Source of the DNA: Flavobacteriaceae bacterium
Lineage (GTDB): Bacteria > Bacteroidota > Bacteroidia > Flavobacteriales > Flavobacteriaceae
Assembly: GCA_949507465.1 (NCBI GenBank)
Contig: CATEMS010000151.1
Location: 1-7,335, forward strand
DNA length: 7,335 nucleotides
Reading direction: 5' to 3'
Positions 1-6,803 of the stretch are shown piece by piece. Every line of letters starts with the position of its first letter. Positions within the stretch are counted from its first letter, which is position 1. A program made the translations under genes and the position numbers. The notes under the pieces are model-generated. The model saw only the letters and a list, made by a program, of their open reading frames with translations, searched no databases and was not told the DNA's origin.

Positions 1-231
1 CGTGTAAGAACCTGGTCCCTTGCTTACGGCAACGGCATCCAGATCTTTAGCAGAGAGATTGGCCTCCGCTAAAACCTGAGAGATGTAACCTTGTAATTTT
101 TCTGCATGAGAGAATCGCTTTTCAGGCTGATTTTTAGGATTATCTTCCTGTATAGCAACAACATTTCCATTTACACTAAGGGCAACAGAGCAGTTTTTGG
201 TAGCTGTTTCTAGGCAGAGAATGGTAGCCAT
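1..231 (-). CDS. tsaB: tRNA threonylcarbamoyladenosine biosynthesis protein TsaB (N-terminal part, cut by window edge)
   Basis: The 77 visible residues begin MATILCLETATKNCSVAL, which matches the N-terminal strand and first phosphate-type loop of the ASKHA-fold TsaB/YeaZ family. They include FSHAEKL at about 40-46 and end in VSKGPGSYT, the start of the family's conserved GPGS(Y/F)TGLR motif. TsaB is the cytoplasmic scaffold partner of TsaD (with TsaE) that moves threonylcarbamoyl from TsaC product onto A37 of ANN-decoding tRNAs, forming t6A. Family members are usually about 220 residues, so roughly two thirds of the gene lies beyond base 1. The ATG overlaps the stop codon of the upstream efflux adaptor by one base (TGATG), and an AGGA lies only 3 bases before the ATG, too close for a good ribosome site. 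Translation is therefore probably coupled to the adaptor gene. Family identity is firm; coupling is inferred. Confidence 0.93.
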   Translation of the reverse strand, partial: MATILCLETATKNCSVALSVNGNVVAIQEDNPKNQPEKRFSHAEKLQGYISQVLAEANLSAKDLDAVAVSKGPGSYT

Positions 232-1502
232 CAGTCCTGGGGCTGCTGTTTGAGATTAATTAAATCATCACACTTCAATGACTTGGTAACCGTATTATAG
301 GGCCCCGTGATTACTTCATCCCCCTCCATAAGTCCAGTGAGAACCTCAATATTACTATCATCCTGAATACCTGTTTTGATAACTCTAAGGGCTGCTTTAT
401 TTCCATTTTTCACAAAAACCACTTCGTGTTTTTCTTGTTTTTCGGAGCTGATCTTGTTTGTATCTATCTTTTCTTTGGTACATGTTGTGTCTGTTTTGAT
501 AACCACGGCACTAATTGGTATACCAATAGTATTATTTTTCTTATTGGTAATAATATCTACCGTTGCGGTCATTCCTGGACGAAATGGAGAATAACTCTCT
601 GGCTTGCCTTGAGTTAAATCTGTATAAGATGATGGTAAAATACGAACCTTCACCTTGAAATTTGTTACCTGGTCTGCAGACAAAGCCGTAAGGGCTGAAT
701 TTGCAATTTCAGTAACCTCACCTCTAAATTCTCTTTTTAAATAAGCATCTACCTCAACAATGGTTTGATCTCCAACATTTACTTTTACAATGTCATTCTC
801 ATTAACATCTACCTCAACCTCCATATTTGTTAAATCTGCAACGCGTACAATTTCTGTTCCAGCCATTTGGGCAGTCCCTACCACACGCTCTCCCAATTCT
901 ACAGCCAGTCTAGAAATGGTTCCAGACATTGGGGCATAGATAGAGGTTCTAGCCAAATTATCCTTAGATTGCTTTAAACTTGCCGCTGCACTTTTTACAT
1001 TGTAAAAAGCAGATTCTACACTAGCCTGTGCACCTTCATACTCTGCAATAGATCTGTCCCAATCTAATTTTGAAATAACCCCTTTATCATACAGCGTTTT
1101 GTTTCTTTGGTAGTTTGCTTTGGCATTTCTAGCTGTAGCCTTTGCTTGGGCTAGCTGTGCTTTTATGTTTTGAAGCCCTGCTTGGCTTTGGCTTACCGCT
1201 GCTTGAATTAAGTCTGGATTGATTTTTACCAGTAACTCCCCTTTTTTAATTTCCTGTCCTTCTTTTATTGGAAGTGAAATAATTTCTCCAGAAACTTCAG
1301 AGGAGAGGGCTACTTCTACCTCTGGTTGGATTTTTCCTGTAGCGGCTACAGTTTCTATAATGTCTATGGGAGTGATTTTTGCTATTTCAACCTCTTTCCC
1401 TCTATTGGTTTCACCAAACATTCCTGCTTTTTTACCGCCAATGAGAACAACTAAAGCCACCACAACAATCCCTAAGATCCAAAAAAGTGTTTTTTTCTTC
1501 AT
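231..1502 (-). CDS. MacA/HlyD-type periplasmic adaptor subunit (second adaptor, downstream of tolC)
   Basis: A 423-residue membrane fusion protein that should link the inner-membrane ABC permease to the outer-membrane channel. Residues 1-5 are basic and 6-22 form one hydrophobic anchor, with no lipobox cysteine, so it is probably membrane-anchored. The first lipoyl half is at about 64-96 (VSGEIISLPIKEGQEIKKGE). An Ala/Gln/Lys-rich coiled-coil hairpin spans about 97-186, and the second lipoyl half about 188-210 (APMSGTISRLAVELGERV). Beta-barrel and membrane-proximal domains follow. The hairpin tip carries R133, L137 and S144, exactly the R-x3-L-x6-S spacing used by AcrA/MacA adaptors to dock on TolC. 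A charged insert at about 336-360 interrupts the membrane-proximal domain, and the only two cysteines are C341 and C411. The ATG follows the tolC stop after one base, with no Shine-Dalgarno. No RND pump is visible, so the ABC permeases are the likely partner. Confidence 0.92.
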   Translation of the reverse strand: MKKKTLFWILGIVVVALVVLIGGKKAGMFGETNRGKEVEIAKITPIDIIETVAATGKIQPEVEVALSSEVSGEIISLPIKEGQEIKKGELLVKINPDLIQAAVSQSQAGLQNIKAQLAQAKATARNAKANYQRNKTLYDKGVISKLDWDRSIAEYEGAQASVESAFYNVKSAAASLKQSKDNLARTSIYAPMSGTISRLAVELGERVVGTAQMAGTEIVRVADLTNMEVEVDVNENDIVKVNVGDQTIVEVDAYLKREFRGEVTEIANSALTALSADQVTNFKVKVRILPSSYTDLTQGKPESYSPFRPGMTATVDIITNKKNNTIGIPISAVVIKTDTTCTKEKIDTNKISSEKQEKHEVVFVKNGNKAALRVIKTGIQDDSNIEVLTGLMEGDEVITGPYNTVTKSLKCDDLINLKQQPQD

Positions 1503-1503
1503 A

Positions 1504-2949
1504 TTAAAATTTTAACTCGGTTGCTGGAACACCGAAATATAACTCCAACACCTTGATTTTAAAAATATAATCGTATTTACTTCTATTTAACTCTACCTGT
1601 GCATTATCATAACGGAGTTTGGATTGGCTAAAATCAAAAGCATTTGTAGCACCTGCATCATATCTGTCTTTTGCATATTGATATGCTAATTCTTGTGATG
1701 CTAACGATTTTTGAGCTGCTTGGTAGGCCTTTCTGGAACCCTCAGCGTCAACATATGCTTGATACACATTAGACTCTAGATCTTGAGCGGCTTGTTGTAA
1801 TTGAAGTTTACTTCGCTGAAGAGAAATTTCACTACGCTTTACATTTGCCTTCACAGAAAAGGCGTTAAATACAGGAATACTTAACTGCAAACCATAACTT
1901 ATACCATCATTTTGATAGACTTGATCTACAAAATCATCTGCCTGAACTTCTCTACTAATAGTGTTTGGAAATTGGCCAATTACCGATTGTCCTGTTTGTT
2001 CAACAACACCTATCTCTTGTGTGATAAACGGGTTGTCAGGGTCAATATCTTGAGTAAAGGATGTTGCATCGGTATATCTGGAATTGTATCCAAAAAAAGC
2101 ACTTAAAGTTGGCAATCTAGCTCCTTTGGCAATTTGTAAATCTTTTTCTGAAAGGATTACATTTTGCTCTGCAATTTTAACCTCTGAACGGGTTTGCTTG
2201 GCGCCTTCTATAAGTTGCTCTACGGTTTTTAAACCGATGGTATTATTAACCACTTGATAGTCTTCATCAACAATATCAAAATTTTCGTAATCTTTGATTA
2301 ATAACAACTGTGCTAAACTAATTAAAGAAATTCTTACAGAATTTTCTGCCACAGCAATACGTTGTTGCTCAGATGCATCAGTTGCATCGATCTCCAATAG
2401 GTCTCCCCTGGGCAAAACACCAGCGTCAACAAGTTCTCTGGTGCGTTCTATTTGCTGTTTTGTAACTTTATTTTGAGCAATCACTGCTGCAGTGTTTGCT
2501 TTATTTAATAACACTTGCAGGTAACCGTTTGCAACAAACAAAGAAATATCATCTTTCATTTTCGACAACCTATACTGGCTAGATAGCCTAGACAACTCAG
2601 CGCGTTGTACTCTTCTAAAATTTCTTAAACCATCAAAAAGTGTATATCCAACATTCACAGATCCATTTATAGATAAGAATGTTGTGGTTTGTGCGTTGTT
2701 GGTCAGGGGGTTAAAACTTAAACCTGTATTCTCTGAAGCATTGGTGTTTAAATTTAATGAAGGAAAAAAAGCGCCAGTTGCAGACATTTTTTCAATGTCT
2801 GTAGCTGCCAGATCTAACTCACTTTGCTTAATTGATATATTGTTATCCAAAGCATATTGCACACATTGTGTGAGTGTCCATTTCTTTACCTGAGCATGAG
2901 ACATGGTTGATAGGGCAAAGACAAAAAATAAAATTCCTAACTTTTTCAT
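1504..2949 (-). CDS. TolC-family outer-membrane efflux channel
   Basis: A 481-residue outer-membrane factor, expected to form a trimeric barrel and periplasmic tunnel that is the exit duct of the exporter. It starts with a signal peptide (MKKLGILFFVFALSTMSHA) with likely cleavage before Q20; no cysteine follows, so it is not a lipidated OprM-type protein. The mature protein opens WTLTQCVQYALDNN, the usual first helix of the family. The two OEP repeats are clear: helices at about 130-215 with RELVDAGVLPRGDLLEID, and at about 385-470 with DRYDAGATNAFDFSQ, both having the G-x-x-x-x-x-D/F turn typical of TolC. A loop of about 45 residues at 300-345, acidic and Gln/Asn-rich, lies in the second barrel segment. 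The chain ends in F481, as common for barrel proteins. It lies 77 bases after one adaptor gene and 1 base before another. There is no visible Shine-Dalgarno. Confidence 0.95.
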   Translation of the reverse strand: MKKLGILFFVFALSTMSHAQVKKWTLTQCVQYALDNNISIKQSELDLAATDIEKMSATGAFFPSLNLNTNASENTGLSFNPLTNNAQTTTFLSINGSVNVGYTLFDGLRNFRRVQRAELSRLSSQYRLSKMKDDISLFVANGYLQVLLNKANTAAVIAQNKVTKQQIERTRELVDAGVLPRGDLLEIDATDASEQQRIAVAENSVRISLISLAQLLLIKDYENFDIVDEDYQVVNNTIGLKTVEQLIEGAKQTRSEVKIAEQNVILSEKDLQIAKGARLPTLSAFFGYNSRYTDATSFTQDIDPDNPFITQEIGVVEQTGQSVIGQFPNTISREVQADDFVDQVYQNDGISYGLQLSIPVFNAFSVKANVKRSEISLQRSKLQLQQAAQDLESNVYQAYVDAEGSRKAYQAAQKSLASQELAYQYAKDRYDAGATNAFDFSQSKLRYDNAQVELNRSKYDYIFKIKVLELYFGVPATELKF

Positions 2950-2982
2950 ACGTTACTTATAGTTGTTGTGTAAGTCTTTAGC

Positions 2983-3011
2983 TTTGTTAAATTGTTACAC
3001 TATTTGTTAAA
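2983..3011. repeat. Short direct repeat TTTGTTAAA in the adaptor-tolC gap
   Basis: The 77-base gap before tolC (2950-3026) holds two exact copies of TTTGTTAAA on the plus strand, at 2983-2991 and 3003-3011, with starts 20 bases apart. A third TTGTTA core lies between them at 2992. Two helical turns of spacing would suit a dimeric regulator, but the gap is very AT-rich and such 9-mers can arise by chance. I see no other structure in the gap and no Bacteroidota-type promoter facing tolC. Confidence 0.25.
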
Positions 3012-3026
3012 ATAATACATTAATTT

Positions 3027-4187
3027 CTACCAAGATTTCCCTACTCCCGCAGGTTTTAATTGGTTCCAGACCTTAATATTGTCTTGTTGTGTTATTCCAC
3101 CGAGCACCTCAACGTAAAGCCCATCACTAACGCCCAACTCAATTTCTCTGCGCTGAAATTCTTGAGAACCTGTGGCTATTTCTACAAACGGCTTTTTTGT
3201 TTTTGGATCATATTGCACAAGGGCTTCTTTGATACTTAAAACATTTTCTGCTCTAGCCAGAATAATTGAAGCGTTAGCACTAAGCCCTGCTCTTATGAAG
3301 GTGGCGTTTTGATTATTTAGAGTTCCTTTTATTTCAAATTGTATGGCTCCATTTTCACTCACTCCCTTAGGGGCAATAAAATCTAAAACAGCGTTAAATT
3401 TTTTGTTTTCGATAGCTCCCACAGTGATCTCTAAAGGTAGATTCTCTTTTATTTTTCCAACCTCACTCTCATCTACTTTCCCTTCAAAAATCATTTTCTC
3501 GACATCTGCAATAGTAGCAATGGTGGTTCCGTCATTGAAATTGTTTGATTCTATGACTTGATTTCCAACCTTTACCGGAATATCTAAAATCATACCAGAA
3601 ACTGTAGCTCTTATTTCTGTGTTAGCAGCAGCACCTAATCCCGAAGATGTTCCTGTCTTTACAATATCAAATGTTTGCCTAGCGGCGGTGAGCAATACAT
3701 TTTCTTGATTGTACCTTTGTTGAGCTTGGTTGTAATTTAAAAGCGCTTGATCATACTCATTGGCAGAAACTACCTGTTTATCAAACAGTTCTTTTTGACG
3801 CATATAGATGTTTTTTTGACTCTCTAAGGCTAATCGTGCTGTCTCAACTTGAGTCTCTGCACTGTTTATATTGTTTTTAGCACTATTTAGAGAATTAATG
3901 TTAGGCACTACTTTTACCTTAGCAATTAAGTCGCCACTTGATACCACATCTCCTGCTAGAACAAATATCTCATGGATAATACCAGAGATATTTGGCTTGA
4001 TCAACACCTCTTCTTTAGGTACAATATTACCTGTTGCTACGGTCTTTTTGACGATGGTCTTTATGCTTGCCGTTTCTGTTTGAAACACCACAGGATTTGT
4101 CTTATCCTTTGAATAGATATACCAAATACCTGCAGAAAATGCAATTATAATTACCAGTAATGTGATGATTGTTCCTGTTCTTTTCAT
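3027..4187 (-). CDS. MacA/HlyD-type periplasmic adaptor subunit (first adaptor, upstream of tolC)
   Basis: A 386-residue membrane fusion protein, clearly related to but different from the other adaptor in the window. Residues 6-25 are a single hydrophobic anchor after MKRTG. The first lipoyl half runs about 61-95 (ISGIIHEIFVLAGDVVSSGD). A coiled-coil hairpin rich in Asn, Gln and Ala spans about 96-177, and the second lipoyl half about 190-215 (ATVSGMILDIPVKVGNQV). The beta-barrel (about 225-310) and membrane-proximal region (about 315-375, with GVSDGLYVEVLGGI) follow. The hairpin tip contains R130, L134 and S141, the exact R-x3-L-x6-S TolC-docking pattern. There is no cysteine, so it is not a lipoprotein. 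The gene lies 79 bases after permease 1 and 77 bases before tolC. An AGGG lies 8 bases before the ATG and is the best ribosome-site candidate of any gene here. Role as the MacA partner of the adjacent permeases is inferred from position. Confidence 0.92.
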   Translation of the reverse strand: MKRTGTIITLLVIIIAFSAGIWYIYSKDKTNPVVFQTETASIKTIVKKTVATGNIVPKEEVLIKPNISGIIHEIFVLAGDVVSSGDLIAKVKVVPNINSLNSAKNNINSAETQVETARLALESQKNIYMRQKELFDKQVVSANEYDQALLNYNQAQQRYNQENVLLTAARQTFDIVKTGTSSGLGAAANTEIRATVSGMILDIPVKVGNQVIESNNFNDGTTIATIADVEKMIFEGKVDESEVGKIKENLPLEITVGAIENKKFNAVLDFIAPKGVSENGAIQFEIKGTLNNQNATFIRAGLSANASIILARAENVLSIKEALVQYDPKTKKPFVEIATGSQEFQRREIELGVSDGLYVEVLGGITQQDNIKVWNQLKPAGVGKSW

Positions 4188-4195
4188 TAATGTAG

Positions 4196-4208
4196 CCCTG
4201 AAATAGGG
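4196..4208 (-). promoter_or_regulatory. Small hairpin overlapping the candidate ribosome site of the first adaptor
   Basis: In the transcript the bases read CCCU-AUUUC-AGGG, a 4-base-pair stem with a 5-base loop. The AGGG arm is the only Shine-Dalgarno-like stretch before the adaptor ATG and stands 8 bases from it. If the stem forms, it would partly hide the site. Four pairs is weak, so this is a suggestion only. Confidence 0.25.
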
Positions 4209-4239
4209 TTGTTTTTAGTTAAACGTTTTTATATAATTT

Positions 4240-4259
4240 GTAACATATATTAATGTCAC
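4240..4259. repeat. Inverted repeat in the permease 1-adaptor gap
   Basis: GTAACAT (4240-4246) and ATGTCAC (4253-4259) are inverted copies around a 6-base centre; six of seven pairs are Watson-Crick, and the seventh is G-U in the minus-strand RNA. It begins about 7 bases after the permease 1 stop. It is not followed by a T run on either strand, so it does not look like an intrinsic terminator. It could be an operator or an RNA stem that protects or separates transcript segments; the rest of the 79-base gap is AT-rich with no promoter I can support. Confidence 0.35.
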
Positions 4260-4266
4260 TATTGTT

Positions 4267-5526
4267 TTAATCTACTCTGAGAGCATCAACGGGTTTCATT
4301 TGCGTAGCCCTTGTTGCAGGAATTAAACCTGCCAAAAGCCCCGAAATGATTAAGATTAATAAGGCCAATGCTATTACCTGAATATTAACAGATGGATTGG
4401 CAAAATTTTCTACGGGTCCACTGAGAGATAAAATATAATTCATTATCCAAATACCCCCTGCAGAAAAAGCAACTCCTACCATTCCTGAGAGTATGGTTAA
4501 TACTAATGATTCTTGTAATACCTGAGCTCTGATGTTCCAGGGAGTAGCTCCCAAAGCACGACGCACTCCAATTTCTTTAGTACGTTCTTTTACAACTATC
4601 AGCATAATATTACTTATACCGATCACCCCAGACATCAATACCAAAGCGCCCACAAAAAATCCTACAAATTTTAGAATATCAAACAAGCCTGTGATTTTTT
4701 CAAAAGACTCGGCCAGGTCACGGTTGCCAATAGCTCTTTTGTCATTGGGGTGGATGGTGCGTTGTTGTCGCATAATCTCTAATACTCTTGGCTTTAAGGT
4801 AGTAATACTTACATTATCTTGGGCCGTTATGGCAAAGTACCTTACGTTATCAGCATTATTGAAAACCTGATTAAATGTGGTAAAAGGTACATATACCGTG
4901 TTGGCAAGCTCTTCGTTATCTCCTGCGGAACTTGGGGATTTGAAGGTTCCTACAACAAGAAAGTTTACACCATTAATTTTAATATAATCACCAACAGGTT
5001 CTTCCCCAAATTCAAACAAACTCTCAACAACACCTTTACCTATAACCACTGCTTTACGTTTGTCATTGATATCTGAATAACTAATGAAACGACCTGAAAG
5101 AATATCCATAGGTTGCTGGAGTATGAACTCTGGATAATCTCCACATACTTTAAAAGCGCCTGTTTTCTCTTTTCTAGTCACATTATTGGTGCCTTGATAG
5201 CCGCCTAATTGATTTCTTGGTGAAACAACTTTTAATTCAGGAATTTTCTCTTTTAAAATCTCCCCATCAATCATTTTAAACTGGACACGCCTGCCTTTGG
5301 GTAAACCTTTATATGGTTTTGAAGTTCCCTGCCCCCAAACAAACATAGAATTGGTAGCAAAGTTTCCAAAATCTTTGCTCACCCCATTTCTAAGCCCTGT
5401 TACAAGAGCAAGCAACAAAACCAAAATAAAAATACCCCAAAACACACCAAAGGCGGTGAGCATTGTTCTAAATCTATTGGCGTTAAGTGCCTCTAGTATT
5501 TCATTCCAGCGATCTTTGTTAAACAT
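4267..5526 (-). CDS. MacB/FtsX-type ABC transporter permease (permease 1)
   Basis: A 419-residue inner-membrane permease with the standard MacB transmembrane layout but no ATPase domain. TM1 is at about 22-44, a large periplasmic core at about 45-283, and TM2, TM3 and TM4 at about 284-311, 338-363 and 382-404. The FtsX-family signature follows TM2: ISNIMLIVVKERTKEIGVRRALGA (residues 304-327; key residues N306, E314, E318, G320 and RRALGA), the cytoplasmic loop that touches the ATPase. The C-terminus LIPATRATQMKPVDALRVD is the usual PA-x-x-A-x-x-x-P-x-x-AL ending. MacB-type proteins use ATP to drive periplasmic substrates through TolC rather than pumping across the inner membrane. It is a paralog of the upstream permease (shared MF-x-x-DRW start, YKGL-x-x-GRR, GRF and PVG stretches), suggesting a heterodimer. 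The start at MFNKDRW matches that paralog. The substrate is unknown. Confidence 0.93.
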   Translation of the reverse strand: MFNKDRWNEILEALNANRFRTMLTAFGVFWGIFILVLLLALVTGLRNGVSKDFGNFATNSMFVWGQGTSKPYKGLPKGRRVQFKMIDGEILKEKIPELKVVSPRNQLGGYQGTNNVTRKEKTGAFKVCGDYPEFILQQPMDILSGRFISYSDINDKRKAVVIGKGVVESLFEFGEEPVGDYIKINGVNFLVVGTFKSPSSAGDNEELANTVYVPFTTFNQVFNNADNVRYFAITAQDNVSITTLKPRVLEIMRQQRTIHPNDKRAIGNRDLAESFEKITGLFDILKFVGFFVGALVLMSGVIGISNIMLIVVKERTKEIGVRRALGATPWNIRAQVLQESLVLTILSGMVGVAFSAGGIWIMNYILSLSGPVENFANPSVNIQVIALALLILIISGLLAGLIPATRATQMKPVDALRVD

Positions 5527-5530
5527 GATA

Positions 5531-5558
5531 TTTTTTTATGTACTCTAAATTAAAAAAA
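5531..5558. repeat. A/T inverted repeat in the gap between the two permease genes
   Basis: TTTTTTTA (5531-5538) and TAAAAAAA (5551-5558) are perfect 8-base inverted copies separated by 12 bases. They fill almost the whole 32-base gap between the permease 2 stop and the permease 1 start. An all-A/T stem is weak and may be a chance result of two homopolymer runs. In mRNA it would lie just before the permease 1 ATG, which has no Shine-Dalgarno. Confidence 0.3.
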
Positions 5559-6803
5559 TCACTCATCTCTCAGGGCCTCTATGGGTTTGATATTGGCAGC
5601 TCTTCTTGCGGGAAAATAACCAGCAAGGGCACCAGAAAAAATTAAAATAAGCACTGTTGTTAGAGCTGTATTAAAATCTACCTGTGGAGATTTAATAAAA
5701 TCATTATCAATCATAGGGCTTATAACTTGTAACAAACCAACTCCTAAAAAAAGACCTATAAATCCAGCAATAGATGTTATAAAAATGGACTCTTGCAGAA
5801 TCAAACCAATAATAGATCTTGGTAATGCCCCGATAGCTTTGCGTATTCCTATTTCTTTGGTGCGCTCCTTCACGATTATAAGCATGATATTACTAACTCC
5901 TACTACACCTGCAATAATGGTCCCTATGCCTATGAACCAAAATACATTGCGAATGATATCAATAAGACTGTAAATTTTCTTTGCCTCTTCTAGAGTATTG
6001 TCCACCCTTACAGCGCTTCTATCATCAGGAGCAATAATGTATTTTGATTGAAGGTCTCGCTTGATGTTTTCTGAAAGCGATGTACTAAGAGCAACAGCCT
6101 GATCAAAAGCATCGTTCATCTTTACAGTATAAGCTAGGGATCTCACTCTGTCACCTCCATTAAATGCAATTTGTGCAGTTGGAAGGGGTACAAATACACG
6201 TCCCTCCTCTCTCTCTCCTCCAGGATCTGTATACACTCCTATTACTTTAAAGTTTACCCCGAATATAGAGATGATTTCTCCAACAGGATTTTTTTCTTTA
6301 AACAAATCTTCTTTTATGATATTACCAATAACAGCAACTTTACGAGTTTCCTGCATGTCATCTTGACTTAAAAAACGTCCATGTACAAGAGATGCATTTT
6401 CAATAAATTGCTGATCTGGGTTGGCCCCTTCTAACCTATAATTTCCGGTCTCGCCATTATAGGTGACTTGACTTGACCACATGTTGTAAATAGCTGTTTT
6501 GTGTTCTAGTTGATCTTCATAGGTGTCATTTATTTGAGAAAAATCATCATTGTGCAATTGTATTCTGCGACCAGGATTCAGCCCTTTGTACTCTTTAGTT
6601 GTTACTCTTGTCCGAATTGATATCCGGTTCACTGCGTCTTGCTCAAATTGGCTTTTTACGCCTTTTTGTATACCACTACTAAAACCCAAAAGAATAACTA
6701 AAATAAAAATACCCGAGGCAACAGAAAGCCCCGTTAAGAATGTACGGAGTTTATTTTTCCCAATTGCTTCAAATATTTCTTGCCAACGATCTATATCAAA
6801 CAT
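5559..6803 (-). CDS. MacB/FtsX-type ABC transporter permease (permease 2)
   Basis: A 414-residue paralog of the permease downstream of it. TM1 is at about 21-43, the periplasmic MacB-type core at about 44-282, and TM2, TM3 and TM4 at about 283-309, 337-360 and 379-397. The signature GVSNIMLIIVKERTKEIG is at 302-319, followed by IRKAIGA. The C-terminus is YFPARRAANIKPIEALRDE. I chose the ATG at 6803 (MFDIDRWQEIFEAI), because it aligns with MFNKDRWNEILEAL of permease 1; an in-frame TTG at 6830 would add nine residues inside the ATPase gene without support. The ATG lies within the last codons of the ATPase (ATGTTTGA, 8-base overlap), so translation of the two is probably coupled. Both permeases keep a P-x-D-(K/R)-x-A(V/I) stretch late in the periplasmic domain. 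It likely pairs with permease 1 around one kind of ATPase subunit. Confidence 0.93.
   Translation of the reverse strand: MFDIDRWQEIFEAIGKNKLRTFLTGLSVASGIFILVILLGFSSGIQKGVKSQFEQDAVNRISIRTRVTTKEYKGLNPGRRIQLHNDDFSQINDTYEDQLEHKTAIYNMWSSQVTYNGETGNYRLEGANPDQQFIENASLVHGRFLSQDDMQETRKVAVIGNIIKEDLFKEKNPVGEIISIFGVNFKVIGVYTDPGGEREEGRVFVPLPTAQIAFNGGDRVRSLAYTVKMNDAFDQAVALSTSLSENIKRDLQSKYIIAPDDRSAVRVDNTLEEAKKIYSLIDIIRNVFWFIGIGTIIAGVVGVSNIMLIIVKERTKEIGIRKAIGALPRSIIGLILQESIFITSIAGFIGLFLGVGLLQVISPMIDNDFIKSPQVDFNTALTTVLILIFSGALAGYFPARRAANIKPIEALRDE

Noticed and set aside
2979..2986. TAGCTTTG on the plus strand, matching the Bacteroidota -7 promoter consensus TAnnTTTG
   Set aside because: It faces antisense to every gene, and no TTG/TTTG element lies at the expected distance upstream of it; likely chance.
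231..4187. Adaptors as parts of an RND (AcrAB-type) pump
   Set aside because: No RND pump is in the window, while a MacB-type ATPase and permeases are directly upstream in the same direction; an RND partner elsewhere cannot be fully excluded.
4532..4870. Plus-strand open frame of 112 codons
   Set aside because: It lies wholly within the permease 1 gene on the opposite strand, and its translation resembles no known protein; a shadow frame.
5531..5558. Intrinsic terminator between the permeases
   Set aside because: The stem is pure A/T with no GC core, and termination here would cut off the rest of an obvious exporter operon.
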